A stretch of 64,000 nt of DNA from Symbiodinium natans (GCA_905221605.1 CAJNDS010000068.1:48194-112193); one strand, 5' to 3'; counted from the first letter of the stretch, positions 21,764-32,568 are shown. Notes: generated by a model not told the origin, from the sequence alone. Numbers and translations are program-made.

Positions 21764-22479
21764 GTAGACCCAGGGGGGGGGGGGGGGTTGGGGCCCAGAG
21801 GGTTTAGGGTTTGGGGTTTGGGGTTTAGGCTTTGGGGTTTGGGGTGGGTTTTGGGATGTTTTGGGTTTGGGGTTCAGGGTTTAGGGATTTACGGCTTTTG
21901 GGGCCATTAGGGCCTTTTTAGGGCTTTGGGCCTCTAGGGTTTGTTTAGGGCTTCTGGGCTTAAGGGTTTTGGGTCTCCGGATTCAAGGGTTTAAGGGTTT
22001 CGGGCATAGGGGTTATTTATGGTTTGGAGTTTTGAGCTGGAGGACCCAGAGAGCGCAAGACACCTCAATTGAGGGTTTTCGGTATTAGGACTTGGCGTTT
22101 CGCTTTTCTTAATTCAGGGCATTGGGGGGTGTAGAGCCTTAAGCCCTGCAACCCTAAACTCTGTTGGGGGTGTACGAATGACATTCCCTACTTGCTTAAT
22201 CAAGTTGGGTGGATCCTTGAGATATTCTGAATTTTCCCTTTTTTGGTTCCGTCATTGGGTTTAGGAGGACCCTATTCAGGAATTTTTGTCATCGGGTTTT
22301 TAAGGGGCCAGCCGTCTAACCCAGCCACCTAAAACCCTTAAACTCTGAAACCCTAAGCCCTAAAACCTCTCTCTCTCTCTATATATATATATACATACAC
22401 CCTAATGCCTAAAACCCAAAAACACGCAAACCCTGAAAACTTAAACCCAAAACCCAAGCCCTAAACCGTAGAACCCTTA

Positions 22480-22860
22480 ACCCATGAGTTCAGCGTCAGT
22501 GTCAGCTGGTCACAGCTGTCCAACACCCAGATTTTGGAAGGATTCGGGTATAAAAAGATGGTGCCGGATGCTTCCAGAGTCAGCATTGGCCCATGCCAGC
22601 AAGTGTCCATCACACAAAGCGTCTGGAAGCGTCGTCGCCCAAATTCAAGGAGGTGATGCAGTGTCAGACGTGGCCAACTTACAGCCCGCTGAACTCAGTG
22701 GCGGAGCAGAAGCTGTTGCTCCAGCGTCAGTGAGTTTGATCTGATTGTGAAGAAGAAGGGCAGCAGTGTGACCTTCCTCTGTCTGGGACCGTGGCCCAAC
22801 CAGAGTGCTGGACTTATTCTGTTGGAACAGGAGCTGGAGAGCCAACACAAGCTGTAGTGC
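22480..22860. other. Unique DNA, open in several frames, no gene called
   Basis: Open + frame 22,484-22,744 and open - frame 22,645-22,848 overlap, and neither is recognisable. Terminates at a CCCTAAA array (22,865-22,928). Confidence 0.35.
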
Positions 22861-22959
22861 TGGAAGCTTCCCTAAGCCCTAAACCCTAAACCCTAAACCC
22901 TAAACCCTAAACCCTAAACCCTAAACCCCCGACAAGACCCTAGCATCCTAAGCCCTAAG

Positions 22960-23224
22960 ACTCGAAAAATGGGGCAAGCCTGAAGAAGGATTACCGCCTC
23001 ATTGAGGACAAGTTGGCAGCGCACAACTTAGACTGCAGGCTGGTCCACGTCAGGCTGGACTTGTCTTCCGTCCATGGAAACAGGGAGCTCCCCGCGTCGT
23101 ATGACGCGTGGCTCGTTGTGGAGGACACGTTTCTGCCTGCGAAAGGAACAGCGCACAGGCCGGTGCCGGAGAAGGACGCGGACAAACCCGTTGCGCCTGC
23201 TGTGACGAACGTGTTGCATGGCAT
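22960..23224 (+). CDS. Long exon-like island, about 88 codons
   Basis: CCCTAAG precedes; GTCTAG follows. The frame reads SKNGASLKKDYRLIEDKLAA, HNLDCRLVHVRLDLSSVHGN, and further through LPASYDAWLVVEDTFLPAKG. This is the longest clean coding-like island in the repeat half. Bounded by CCCTAAA on the left and TTTAGGG on the right. Protein family not recognised. Confidence 0.47.
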
Positions 23225-23504
23225 GTCTAGGGTTTAGGGTCTAGGGTTTAGGGTTTAGGGTTTCGGGTGAAAGGTTTAGGGCTTCAGGGCTTTAACAGTC
23301 CAGGGCGTTTCCTCAAACCCGATACCCCAGACCCCAAAATTGCTGCAAAACTTTGGGGTCCCTCATCTTCAGCCCTCAAGCCAGAGCACTAAAACGTCCT
23401 AAACTCCAAACCCTCAACCCCAATCCCTAAACCCTAAACCCCAAACCCTCAACCCCAAACCCTAAGCCCGAAACCTAAACCCCAAACCCTCCGCTTCTCG
23501 GGAG

Positions 23505-23566
23505 GTGCAGCTTGGACAAGGAGGCGCGGCACAGCCGCGAGGAACTGCTACCCAGGCTGAGTATGG
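23505..23566 (+). CDS. Exon-like island, unknown protein
   Basis: CCGCTTCTCGGGAG-type acceptor region, GTCAGT donor. The frame includes CSLDKEARHSREELLPRLSM. CCCTAAA left, TTTAGGG right. Confidence 0.37.
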
Positions 23567-23754
23567 TCAGTTTAGGGTTTATAGGGTTCAGGGTTGGGGG
23601 TTAGGGTTTTAGGGTTTAGAGTTTAGGGTTTGGGGTTTAGGGTGTAGGGCCGACTAAATGGGCTACTACGGTATGGGGTTCAGGATTTGGGCCCTTGAGG
23701 GTTTAGGGTTTGTGACCTTTAGGGCGGGGAGAGCATGTAGAAAGAAAACATAGC

Positions 23755-23825
23755 GGTCGGACTATTTTATTCCCGTATGGTCCCTCTATAATCCCCCAAA
23801 ACCCTATTCTCATTATAAGCACCCC
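23755..23825. repeat. Short dispersed element (TATGGTCCCT family)
   Basis: GGTCGGACTATTTTATTCCC, GTATGGTCCCTCTATAATCC and CCTATTCTCATTATAAGC match the 32,731 copy. Confidence 0.68.
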
Positions 23826-24139
23826 TAAACCCTATACACTAGAAAAATAGCTGCTAGTGGGGCTTCGCCGCCACGCGTCCTTAGCGCCTTCAGGCTAAGG
23901 GCCCATGTATTCGTGGGTTTGGGGCTTTTGGGGTTTAGGGTTTAGGGTTTATAGGGTATAGGGTTTAGAGTTTAGGATTTAGGGTTTAGGGTTTAGGGGT
24001 CACTTTGGGTATAGGATCCCGTTCTCCGGGCTCATGTTTGTTCACCCCCCGAAAAAACAAGCACCAAATCATTCCAAGGAGCCCAACCGCCGGAAATGTT
24101 CCGAGGTTTTTTTGTGTGTAGGGTGTAGGGGTTAGGGTT

Positions 24140-24353
24140 GGGATGTTCCCCCTTAGACTAACCGTCCTTAATGGCGATCATCATAGGGGTAGAAAGAATC
24201 CCTACTACAGTAAGGAGTGCTAGTATAACCCAGAGACTCCAAAACCCCTTAATTAAGGAATATACCTTAAATCATATTAGGGTTCCTATTATAATTTAAG
24301 GTATACTCCTTAATTAAGGGGTTTTGGAGTCTCTGGGAAGGGGGAACATCCCC
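24140..24353. mobile_element. 214-bp MITE-like element with perfect 15-bp terminal inverted repeats
   Basis: GGGATGTTCCCCCTT at the left end is the exact reverse complement of AAGGGGGAACATCCC at the right. Inside, 24,229-24,337 forms a second large hairpin (CCCAGAGACTCCAAAACCCC pairs with GGGGTTTTGGAGTCTCTGGG). No coding capacity, so non-autonomous. Partial relatives at 1-62 and 8,250-8,310. Confidence 0.85.
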
Positions 24354-24439
24354 ACGGTTAGGATTTAGAAATCAGGGCTGAGGGTTTTTAGGGTCGCCCT
24401 GGACCAAGTGGCTCTCGGTGGGCGGGTCGAACTCTTCTT

Positions 24440-24520
24440 GGGGCTTAGAGGGTTTAGGGTTTAGGGTTTAGGGTTTAGGGTTTAGGGTTTAGGGTTTAGG
24501 GTTTAGGGTTTAGGGTTCGG
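24440..24520 (+). repeat. TTTAGGG array
   Basis: About eleven units. Confidence 0.9.
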
Positions 24521-24739
24521 GGTCCATTGTACGGCAAGAGAACCTTCCCCAAACCCTAAACCTTAAACCCCGAAACCCACTAATTCTGATCTTCCAGCCA
24601 ACAGGCCCCGAAACCCTAAATCCTAAACCCGATTTTTCCCAAACCACTAAACCTTAAACCCTCAGCACCCGAGCCCTCCGCCCTACCCCAATCCAGACTA
24701 AACCAGACTAAACCCTCTAAACCTCTAAACCCGTGAGCC

Positions 24740-24868
24740 CCTAAGCCTGTACCCTAAACCCTAAACCCTAAACCCTAAACTTGCCCTAAACCCTAAACCC
24801 TAAACCCTAAACCCTAAACCCTAAACCCTAAACCCTAGACCCTAAACCCTAAACCCTAAACCCTAAAC
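24740..24868 (-). repeat. CCCTAAA array
   Basis: About sixteen units with one TTGCCCTAAA and one CCCTAGA break; ends next to the 24,877 island. Confidence 0.9.
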
Positions 24869-24876
24869 TGTGCAAG

Positions 24877-24944
24877 CGTCGAGGATGGTCGACAGCATCC
24901 GTCAATACAACGACAAGATCAAGGAAGTGAAGCTTGAGCCGGGA
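24877..24944 (+). CDS. Exon-like island with AG/GT flanks
   Basis: CTGTGCAAG precedes and GTCTCA follows. The frame reads SRMVDSIRQYNDKIKEVKLE then PG, a charged amphipathic helix. CCCTAAA left, TTTAGGG right. Confidence 0.45.
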
Positions 24945-25481
24945 GTCTCAGGGTTTGGGGTGTTGAGGGGTTTAGGGTTTAGGGTTTAGGGTTTTGGGGG
25001 TTTAGGGGTTTAGGGTTTAAGGCATTTGGGTGGGTAGGGCTTCAGGGTCTAGGGTGGAAATAGGGTTTAGAGTTCAGGAGGGTTTGCGTGTTTAGGGGCT
25101 TAGGGGTTTAATCTGATTGAGGGGTACAAGGAGGGACCTCTAGAAGGGACCGTTAATCTGATTTCCCTATAAAATCCCTATGTATATATATATATATACA
25201 TATATATATATACCTTACGTATACCCTACATACTTAAGTATGTAGCTTCTAAATCACCCCCAAATAACCCCTAAGGACCACGGATGACCAGGGTTTTCTA
25301 CTGAGCTGGGACAGGATACATCAAGAAAACAGATGCTGGTGGAACCTTCCTAAACCCTAAACCCTAAACCCCCAACCTTTATCTTTGGGAGATTGGAGTT
25401 TAGGAATCACAAGGGCAACAGTAGGCTGAAAGGGCCTTACCCATTGCCCCAAACCCTAAGCCTTTGAGATGTTACTTCCAG

Positions 25482-25552
25482 AGTCGATGGCCATGTGCTG
25501 GAAAACGAACGTGCGAGTCCGATATTACAACCAGAAACCCTGCAGGGATCAA
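25482..25552 (+). CDS. Exon-like island, unknown protein
   Basis: TTACTTCCAG precedes. The frame reads SMAMCWKTNVRVRYYNQKPC then RDQEF. The 3' end is not fixed by a clear GT. Confidence 0.37.
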
Positions 25553-25572
25553 GAGTTTGGGTTTTGGGGTTT

Positions 25573-25680
25573 TGGCCCTAAACCCTAAACCCTAAACCCT
25601 AAACCCTAAACCCTAAACCCTAAACCCTAAACCCTAAACCCTAAACCCTAAACCCTAAACCCTAAACCCTAAACCCTAAG
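25573..25680 (-). repeat. CCCTAAA array, about 15 units
   Basis: Uninterrupted perfect units. Confidence 0.95.
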
Positions 25681-25700
25681 TTTAAGGTTTTGGGTTGGTA

Positions 25701-25733
<33 letters not shown>
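25701..25733 (+). repeat. Poly-G run (33 nt)
   Basis: Uninterrupted G homopolymer. Confidence 0.85.
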
Positions 25734-26057
25734 CGCTACGAGGCACTGGGCTGAGGCTCAAGTAACTTACTCCAGGCACTTTTGTGTTTTTTTGTCGAGG
25801 GGGGTGTCCTGGAAGAGTAGATGGGAGTGGCCCAAGACTTGGGTAGTTTGAGTAGTTCGAGGCCAGGTACACCTTGAGAAACCTCCTTGCCCTAGGAATT
25901 CTACTACTATTTGCTTAAGAATCAAAAGCCTAGAACATTTTTTTCGGGTTTCTTAGGCAATTTGTAGTTTAGGGTTGACGGTTCAATTCGGACTCCGCAG
26001 TTAGGGTTAAGGGTTGCTTCCTTTTGCATGGGGCCGGGGGGGTGGCCAACGTGGATT

Positions 26058-26120
26058 CTTTAGTAGCCACCCTTTAATTCGTAGGTAGAACCCATAAAAC
26101 AGTAGGTAGAAAAGGTCTCA
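26058..26120. repeat. Short element related to 16,865 (CCTACAGTTTAG family)
   Basis: TTTAGTAGCCACCCTTTAAT, GTAGGTAGAACCCATAAAAC and AGTAGGTAGA follow the same order as in the 16,865 copy. Confidence 0.55.
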
Positions 26121-26400
26121 GGGATAGCCTACAACGTCTGTGGGTTTAGGGCTTGCCAGGGGTTTACGCTTCTCCTTGCGGGCTTAGCAACAACCCTGTT
26201 TTCTCCGCCCATGCGCCCCGTAAACCCTAAACTGTACACACAAAACCAAAAACCCCAAACCCTAAAACCCTACACCCTCAACCCCCCAGGATGGGTGCAC
26301 CACGCCCGCCCGCCAACGCCGCCCGAAAGGCGCGCAATGGCATAGGCTTAGGTGTGTGGGAGTTTAGAGCGCTTATTAGGGGGTACTTGGAGGTTCAGGG

Positions 26401-26486
26401 TACTTATAACCCAACTATAAGTGCAGTTAGAACCCACTTATCAGCCCCTAAAGCACCCTAATAGGGTTATAATTGGGTTATAAGTA
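26401..26486. repeat. Hairpin element with 20-nt arms
   Basis: TACTTATAACCCAACTATAA pairs with TTATAATTGGGTTATAAGTA, one mismatch, separated by 46 nt. Confidence 0.8.
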
Positions 26487-26542
26487 CAGTTATGATTGGG
26501 GTTAATGGTTTTGGGTTTTCGGGCTTGCTGAGGGTTTCGGAG

Positions 26543-26612
26543 CCGCGCGAAGGAGAAAAGCTTCCTGGCCCTGGACGAGGATGTGTTGAAAGTGGCGCCT
26601 GCCAAAGAGCAG
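26543..26612 (+). CDS. Exon-like island with AG/GT flanks
   Basis: TTTCGGAG precedes and GTCCAG follows (GAGCAG|GTCCAG). The frame RAKEKSFLALDEDVLKVAPA then KEQ is open across the island. Protein unknown. Confidence 0.43.
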
Positions 26613-26787
26613 GTCCAGGCAGGGTTTGGGGTTTAGGGTTTAGGGTTTTATAGGGTTCCAGGACTCTTCAACCCTAAGCCCTAAAAGCTGATGAATCCAG
26701 AATCCTAACCACCCCCCCCCCCCCCCCCCTAAACCCCAAACCCTAATTCCTAAACCCTAACGCTAAACCCTAAATCCTAAACAATGG

Positions 26788-26902
26788 ACCCTAGACCCTA
26801 AACCCTAAACCCTAAACCCTAAACCCTAAACCCTAAACCCTAAACCCTAAACCCTAAACCCTAAACCCTAAACCCTAAACCCTAAACCCTAAACCCTAAA
26901 CC
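26788..26902 (-). repeat. CCCTAAA array, about 16 units
   Basis: Perfect units after a short degenerate lead-in. Confidence 0.94.
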
Positions 26903-27142
26903 CCTCCCTCGGAGTTGCCCCGAAGCCCTACAGAGCCTGCCCTCTAAGGCTCCAAGGCACAGTATTTTGATGGTTGTGGCTTCTTGTTCTTTGCACCTTG
27001 GAAGGGAACCCTATACGCCTTGCAGGCCCGATAGTATCGACGAAGTCCTTGAAACTTAGAACACACCCCATGCAAGCAACACAAGCCCTACAAGTCCCTA
27101 ATCCTCCACCCCCGCAACCCCAAAACTTAAAACCTTGTAATC

Positions 27143-27235
27143 TAGGGGTCGGAATCATTACTACAATAGTATCCCCTCATGCTCCTTTGTGAGTACATTA
27201 TAACAACCCCCACGCTATTCTAGTTATTCAGGCCC
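27143..27235. repeat. Short dispersed element (GGGGTCGGA family)
   Basis: AGGGGTCGGAATCATTACTA, a TATCCCCTCATGCTCC core, AACCCCCACGCTATTCTAGT and a CAGGCCCC end follow the consensus order of the 32,731 copy. Confidence 0.6.
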
Positions 27236-27333
27236 CAAGAGCAGGGCACGCAAGCTCTGGACGCTTGTCGGTCAGTATCCAGAAGTGGTGCTGCGCTACG
27301 TTGCGTTCGTCTCACATGAACACGAAGGCGGTG

Positions 27334-27365
<32 letters not shown>
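27334..27365 (+). repeat. (GAT)n microsatellite
   Basis: About ten GAT units, flanked by two copies of TTCAGGCCCCAAGAG (27,230 and 27,364). Confidence 0.85.
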
Positions 27366-27427
27366 CAGGCCCCAAGAGTTCCTTGTAAGCCAGACCTTGC
27401 AAAGCCGACCCCAAACCCCCCTCTCAG

Positions 27428-27506
27428 TCGGCGCCGCCCGCGGGAAGCGCGTTTCGCGGCATGAAGACTGGCTTTCTGAACTCCGACAAGGCCCTGGGCG
27501 ATTGGG
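27428..27506 (+). CDS. Exon-like island, unknown protein
   Basis: CCTCTCAG precedes and GTTTGG follows. The frame reads SAPPAGSAFRGMKTGFLNSD then KALGDW. GMK.GFL-type strings recur in some dinoflagellate proteins, but no family is claimed. Confidence 0.42.
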
Positions 27507-27780
27507 GTTTGGGGCTTAGGCATTCGGGTTTAAGGTTTACACCCTAAACCCTACACCCGAAACCCTAAACCCTAAACCCTAAACCCGAAACCCTTAGGGT
27601 TTGGGCTTAAGGTTTCGGGTTTTCAGGAGGGGCTCGGGTTCCTCGGCGTTGCATACCTGTCCTAAGGCGTGGGGTGCTCCAAACATGGTGGCCTTTAAGC
27701 GCGAAAGCCCTGAAGCCCCAAAACCCTAAACCCAAGCCCTCCTCAACCCCTAAACCCAATCCAAAGCCAAAAACCCAAAA

Positions 27781-27808
27781 CCCCCCCCCCCCCCCCCCCC
27801 CCCCCCCC
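27781..27808 (-). repeat. Poly-C run (28 nt)
   Basis: Uninterrupted C homopolymer in a C-strand-rich segment. Confidence 0.85.
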
Positions 27809-27907
27809 TGAAAGCCCCTATATAAACCCTATCCAAAACCCCCGAGCCTAAACCCTAGACCCCGAAACCCCCTGAACGCCCCTCCACCCAATCCAAAGCT
27901 CAAAAAG

Positions 27908-27958
27908 CCCTACCACGCGAAGGCCAAGAAGCGTGGTCTTGCGTCGGCTACGGCTGAG
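27908..27958 (+). CDS. Exon-like island, exactly 17 codons
   Basis: CAAAAAG precedes and GTGCGG follows. Phase-0 frame PYHAKAKKRGLASATAE. C-strand on the left, G-strand on the right. Confidence 0.42.
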
Positions 27959-28493
27959 GTGCGGATGCAGAATCAGGGTTTCGAGCCAATGCCTCATATA
28001 ATGCAAGGGTTTAGGGGTTCAGGTTTAGGGATCAAGGCAAAATACTTTTGAACTCTTAACCCAAAACCCAAAGGAGTTCAAAGTTTGCAGGTCAGCCTTT
28101 TCAGGGTTTAGGGTCGAGGTCTTTGGGTTTCCAACAAGCTGGGTTGTTCAGGGCTTAACTGCGCTACTGCATACCCAAGCACCCCTTCATCAAGGAATGC
28201 GCCTTGGACCCTAAACCTTAAACCCTAAATTTCCTGGGATCCCTGCAGTAATTTCCGGTATAAACCCTAAACCCTAAACCCTAAACCCTAGACTCCCGGC
28301 TGGCGGATGGTCAAGGTTCTACGCTACCCTTCCTTGTACCAAGCCTTGCATAGGAGTTATTCCTCAGACAGTAAGCAAAAAAAAACCCGAAACCCTAAAC
28401 CCTAAACCCTAAACCCCCTCAACCTCTAAGCCCTAGACCTTAAAGCCCTATAACCCTAAGAACCCTAGATTGTAGAGTCCAACCCTAACCCTA

Positions 28494-28585
28494 AACCCAA
28501 ACCCCAAACCCCAAACCCCAAACCCCAAACCCCAAACCCCAAACCCCAAACCCCAAACCCCAAACCCTAAACCCTAAACCCTAAA
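28494..28585 (-). repeat. Variant array (CAAACCC)10 then CCCTAAA
   Basis: About ten CCCCAAA units followed by three CCCTAAA. Confidence 0.92.
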
Positions 28586-28587
28586 TT

Positions 28588-28648
28588 GGGAGGCCGGGGT
28601 AGGAGCCGCTGCTGCCTCCTCCTCAGCGGCCTCCTCGTCAACGGAGGC
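28588..28648 (-). CDS. Minus-strand exon-like island
   Basis: Read on the - strand, TTCGTTTCAG is followed by an open frame ASVDEEAAEEEAAAAPTPAS. This is the only island whose better coding reading is on the minus strand. It may be a different gene or a low-complexity coincidence. Confidence 0.28.
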
Positions 28649-28675
28649 CTGAAACGAAGCCGGTCTTGGGTTCCA

Positions 28676-28790
28676 GGGTTTAGGGTCTAGGGTCTAGGGT
28701 CTAGGGTTTAGGGTTTAGGGTTTAGGGTTTAGTGTTTAGGGTTTAGGGTTTAGGGTTTAGGGTTTAGGGTTTAGGGTTTAGGGTTTGGGG
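28676..28790 (+). repeat. TTTAGGG array
   Basis: Initial TCTAGGG variants then about twelve perfect units. Confidence 0.9.
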
Positions 28791-29164
28791 GCCTCTTCGG
28801 GTTGAGTATAGTGGCCTCACGTGACGTGAGCCTGGGGTGCACTTTCCTTGGGCCATCCCATCCTACATCCGTGCAAGTGAACCTGTCCGAAGGCTACTCT
28901 AAACCCCAAACCTAAACCCTAAGCCCTAAAACCCTAAACCCGAAACCCTACTCTCTAAAAGATGCCGACCCCAGACCTACAAACTCCAAACCCTAAACCC
29001 CTTCCCCCAGCCTTCCCCAAACCCTCATAATCTGTATACATATACATATACATATATGTATTGCAATACCAAGAATGTAAGTAAATAGAATGAAGCGCAG
29101 GGCCTCCGTCCCCAAACTACGACTCTGGACGGGTCGGCCAGGCCACGGTGGGGCCCAGGAGGTG

Positions 29165-29262
29165 GTTGGGTTTAGGGCTTAGGGCTTAGGGTTTAGGGTT
29201 TAGGGTTTAGGGTTGAGGGTTTAGGGTTTAGGGTTTAGGGTTTAGGGTTTAGGGTTTGGGGG
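29165..29262 (+). repeat. TTTAGGG array
   Basis: About thirteen units including CTTAGGG and TTGAGGG variants. Confidence 0.88.
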
Positions 29263-29471
29263 CTGGGGTGTTTGGGGGTTTAGAGTTTTGGGGGTTATGG
29301 GTTTTGGGGGTTATGGGTTTTCGGTTTTTGGGGCTTAGGGTTTGGGTCCAGGGAATGGGGTTCGGGGTTTTATGTGTTTTGGGTTAGGGAATGTAGGCTT
29401 AGGGTTCAGTGAGCACCCATTCCCATTTTTCTGGGCGGGGGGGGGGGGGGGGGGCAGGGGGGCTCCCTCAG

Positions 29472-29571
29472 ACACCTCATTCTGCAAGCAAGGGTTCTTG
29501 TCTGCGCTAGATCTACTCACAGAACGGCCTCAGCAGGGAGCTCATCTTCGATTCGACGATTCCGAGCTTAA
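29472..29571 (+). CDS. Exon-like island, unknown protein
   Basis: CTCCCTCAG precedes. The frame reads TSFCKQGFLSALDLLTERPQ then QGAHLRFDDSEL before running into CCCTAAA repeat. No clear donor. Confidence 0.37.
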
Positions 29572-29724
29572 ACCCTAAACCCTAAACCATCCTAAGCCCT
29601 AAACCCTACACCCTAAACTCTTTTCTGGGTCGAAGAGTTTACATGGTCCTCTTGGGTCCCCCTGGCTCTGAGTCCGGCCACTGCACCTTCCCTAGGGTGT
29701 TGCAGGCAGGAATGCTCGCGCCAG

Positions 29725-29822
29725 GATGGGGTTTAGGGTTTAGGGTTTAGGGCTTAGGGTTTAGGGTTTAGGGTTTAGGGCTTAGGGTTTAGGGTTTAGG
29801 GTTTAGGGTTCAGGGTTTGGGT
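29725..29822 (+). repeat. TTTAGGG array
   Basis: About thirteen units with CTTAGGG variants. Confidence 0.88.
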
Positions 29823-29829
29823 CGTTGGG

Positions 29830-30124
29830 TTGAGGGACCTCAAACTTGGCAATTATCAGGCTGAGGATGGAGGAGCTGCGGTGTTCGGCCACCAGGTGCA
29901 CTTGCCCTGCTTGTTGGTTCAAGGGAACCTAAAACCTCAGAAAAGGGGAATAAGGGCCTACGTACTCCATGTCCTAGGACCATTTGCATCTTCCGGAGTG
30001 AAGCCAGAAGAGAGGGGCGCATCCGTGACCTTTGGTGGATCCATCCTGCGCCGAGAGCCAGCGTTGACCAGCACAAAGCCACCGCCTGTGGGCAGAGACA
30101 TCGATTCCGATGTGAGGGCACCAT
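29830..30124. other. Unique island open on both strands
   Basis: A + frame (29,830-30,168) and a - frame (29,840-30,124) are both open, bounded by TTTAGGG arrays on both sides. No recognisable domain; left uncalled. Confidence 0.3.
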
Positions 30125-30590
30125 GGGGTTTAGGGTTTAGGGTTTCGGGTTTAGGGTTTAGGGTTTAGGGTTTACGGATGTGCGTAGAAAAGACATAAGA
30201 ACCTCGGACCCGCAGGAGGCCCTTATTCCCCCTTTCTTAGGCTTTAGGTTCCCTGGCAAGCCCCTTCAAGCCCAAAAGGCTACCCTTCTTTATTCCGGGG
30301 TTACTCCTGGGTCTAGAAACAGGTCACTTTCGAGGTTGCTAGGGTTTAGGGCTTTAAGGGTCTGGATACGTACGCACCGAAAGCCAGCCGGGGAATCCCT
30401 TGAACCCGCCTCTTCCCTACTTGAAGGTGAGCCCTCCTCAATCCTCCTAAGCCCTAAACCCTAATTAAACCCCACACCCTGACCCTCCGAAACCCTCCTA
30501 AACCCTCCGAAACCCTCCTAAGCCCTCCTAAGCCCTCCCAAACCCTCCTCACAGCCCTCCTTAGCCCGTCGATCTGGTCATTTCTGTCAG

Positions 30591-30664
30591 GCCCCCTGTG
30601 GAGACAACTGCGGAGGAGAAGCGACAGCTGCTTCTTCCGGCCGTCGCGCACCGAGAGTGGGATA
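30591..30664 (+). CDS. Exon-like island with a strong acceptor
   Basis: GGTCATTTCTGTCAG is a textbook pyrimidine-rich acceptor; GTTTAG follows. The frame reads PPVETTAEEKRQLLLPAVAH then REWD. CCCTCC repeats on the left, TTTAGGG on the right. Confidence 0.47.
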
Positions 30665-30860
30665 GTTTAGGACCCGGGTTTGGGTCTTGGGTTTTTTAGG
30701 GGATTTATGGTTTTAGGGATTTAGGGATATAGGGTTTTAGGGTCCGGGTTTGGGTTTTAGGGGTTTTAGGGTTTTAGGGTTTTAGGGTCTTAGGGTCTTA
30801 GGGTTTTTTAGCTTTTAGGTCTAGGGTTTAGGGGGGCTGTGGGGTTGAGAGTTTGCAAAG

Positions 30861-30911
30861 TCGATCATCTGGGCAAATGTGGCCTTTGCGATCCTGGGGG
30901 ATGCTTTGCGG
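30861..30911 (+). CDS. Exon-like island, exactly 17 codons
   Basis: GTTTGCAAAG precedes and GTGGGT follows. Phase-0 frame SIIWANVAFAILGDALR, hydrophobic helix-like. G-strand words upstream, C-strand words downstream. Confidence 0.45.
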
Positions 30912-31066
30912 GTGGGTCCCTTAGGATCCCCCCTCCTAAACCTTAAAACCCAACAAAAAGCTGAACTCTAAACCCTAACCCCCCAAAAAAATCTAAACCC
31001 TAAGCCCTAAATCCTAAACCCTAAACCCTAAATCCTAAATCCTAAACCCTAAACCCTAAACCCCAG

Positions 31067-31114
31067 ATCTCTGTAGAGGCCGAGCCTGCTCCCAACGAAG
31101 CGCGGGCCAGGGAG
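31067..31114 (+). CDS. Exon-like island, exactly 16 codons
   Basis: AAACCCCAG precedes and GTCGCC follows (GGGAG|GTCGCC). Phase-0 frame ISVEAEPAPNEARARE. CCCTAAA left, TTTAGGG right. Confidence 0.43.
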
Positions 31115-31385
31115 GTCGCCAGGCCCTGAGCAAGCGCTGTGGGTTTTTGTGTGTCGGAGGTTCAGGGTTTAGGGTTGAGGGTTAGGGTTTAGGGTTTGTT
31201 AAATGCTCCCTGGCTATGGTTATAGGGTTCTTAAAGGAGGGGGGTTTGGGGGGTAGGTACCCAGGGAACCTTAGGGAAGCTTAGTTGGTACCCTAAACCC
31301 GAAATCCTAAACCCTAAAACCCTAAGCCCTGAAGCCTGTAGCCCTAAACCCTAAATCCTAAACCCTAAACCCTAAAAACCCTAAG

Positions 31386-31458
31386 CCCCAATCCGCTTCA
31401 CCCTGAACGATCCAAGGCCTTGGCCCTACGTGCCGCTCCAGACGCAGCAGCGGAGGAG
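31386..31458 (+). CDS. Exon-like island, frame ambiguous
   Basis: After CCCTAAG two frames are open: PIRFTLNDPRPWPYVPLQTQ and PNPLHPERSKALALRAAPDA. Both look protein-like and the true one is undecided. Confidence 0.27.
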
Positions 31459-32149
31459 GCCGAGAAACCCTGAACCCCACAAGCCTTAAACTTGGGATGT
31501 TCGGTTTAGGGTTTAGGGTTTAGGGTTTAGGGTTTAGGGTTTGGGGTTTGGGGTTTAGGGTTTGGGGTTCAGGGTTTAGGGTTGAGGGTTGAGGGTTGAG
31601 GGTGAGCGGGTTCTACAATCCCTATTGAGGAAGCTGTTAGTTAGTATAAGAGGAGACATCCCAACCGTACAAACCCTAAACCCCGAAAGCAACCCCCCCT
31701 TAACGCCCTGTCCACCGCTAAAAGGCGGTTATGGTCCATGGACCTGCATAGGTGGTTGTAATTGTATAGGTTTATAGGGTTTATAGGGTTGAGGGTTTAG
31801 GGTTTACCACTTAAACCCCACCCGCGACCGTGGTGTTGGATGCAATGTCGACGTGACTAACGGGGGATCCTTGCACTCCATCCCTTCCCCTACACCCACA
31901 AGGTTTCTCGGGAATTCTGCTTGAATGCAAAGGTTTAGGGTTTCGGGTTTAGGGTTTAGGGTTTAGGTTAGGCCCTAAACCAAATCACGCCTAGTCTGAG
32001 GCCAAATCCTCGAAGGCAACAGGGGGATCCTGCGAAAAGGCAACCGGGGAAGGCCCTACAGACCCTAAACCCTTAACCTTAACCCTGAAGCACGGAAGCC
32101 CCTAAACCCGACTAAACCCTGAAGCCCTAAACTCATAAGCCCGAAACTC

Positions 32150-32227
32150 CCAAACCCTAAACCCTAAGCCCTAAACCCTAAACCCTAAACCCTAAACCCT
32201 AAACCCTAAACCCTAAACCCTAAACCC
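32150..32227 (-). repeat. CCCTAAA array
   Basis: About eleven units. Confidence 0.9.
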
Positions 32228-32236
32228 CGAGCTCAG

Positions 32237-32269
32237 GAGCCAGACTCCCCCGAGGACGGAGGCAACTGG
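32237..32269 (+). CDS. Micro-exon-like island, 11 codons
   Basis: GAGCTCAG precedes and GTCGAG follows (AACTGG|GTCGAG). Phase-0 frame EPDSPEDGGNW. Very short, so chance is harder to exclude. Confidence 0.33.
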
Positions 32270-32568
32270 GTCGAGTTTAGGGTTTGGGGATTTAGGGTTT
32301 AGGCTGTGGTTTAGGGTTTAGGGTTCAGGGTTTAGGGTTTGGGGATACACGGTTTAGGGTTACAGAGTTTAGGGGTTAGGGTTTAGGGCTACAGGGTCAA
32401 ACGGTTTAGGGTTACGGGGTTTTCGCGTTTCGGGCTGCTCGGTGGTAAGGCTCAATTTGGTTGTTACGGGGTCGCAGGATCTAGGGTTCAGGGTTAGGGT
32501 TCAGGGTTCAGGGTTTGAGGTTTAGGGTTTAGGGTTTAGGGTTTAGGGTTTAGGGTTTGCGGGACCAG

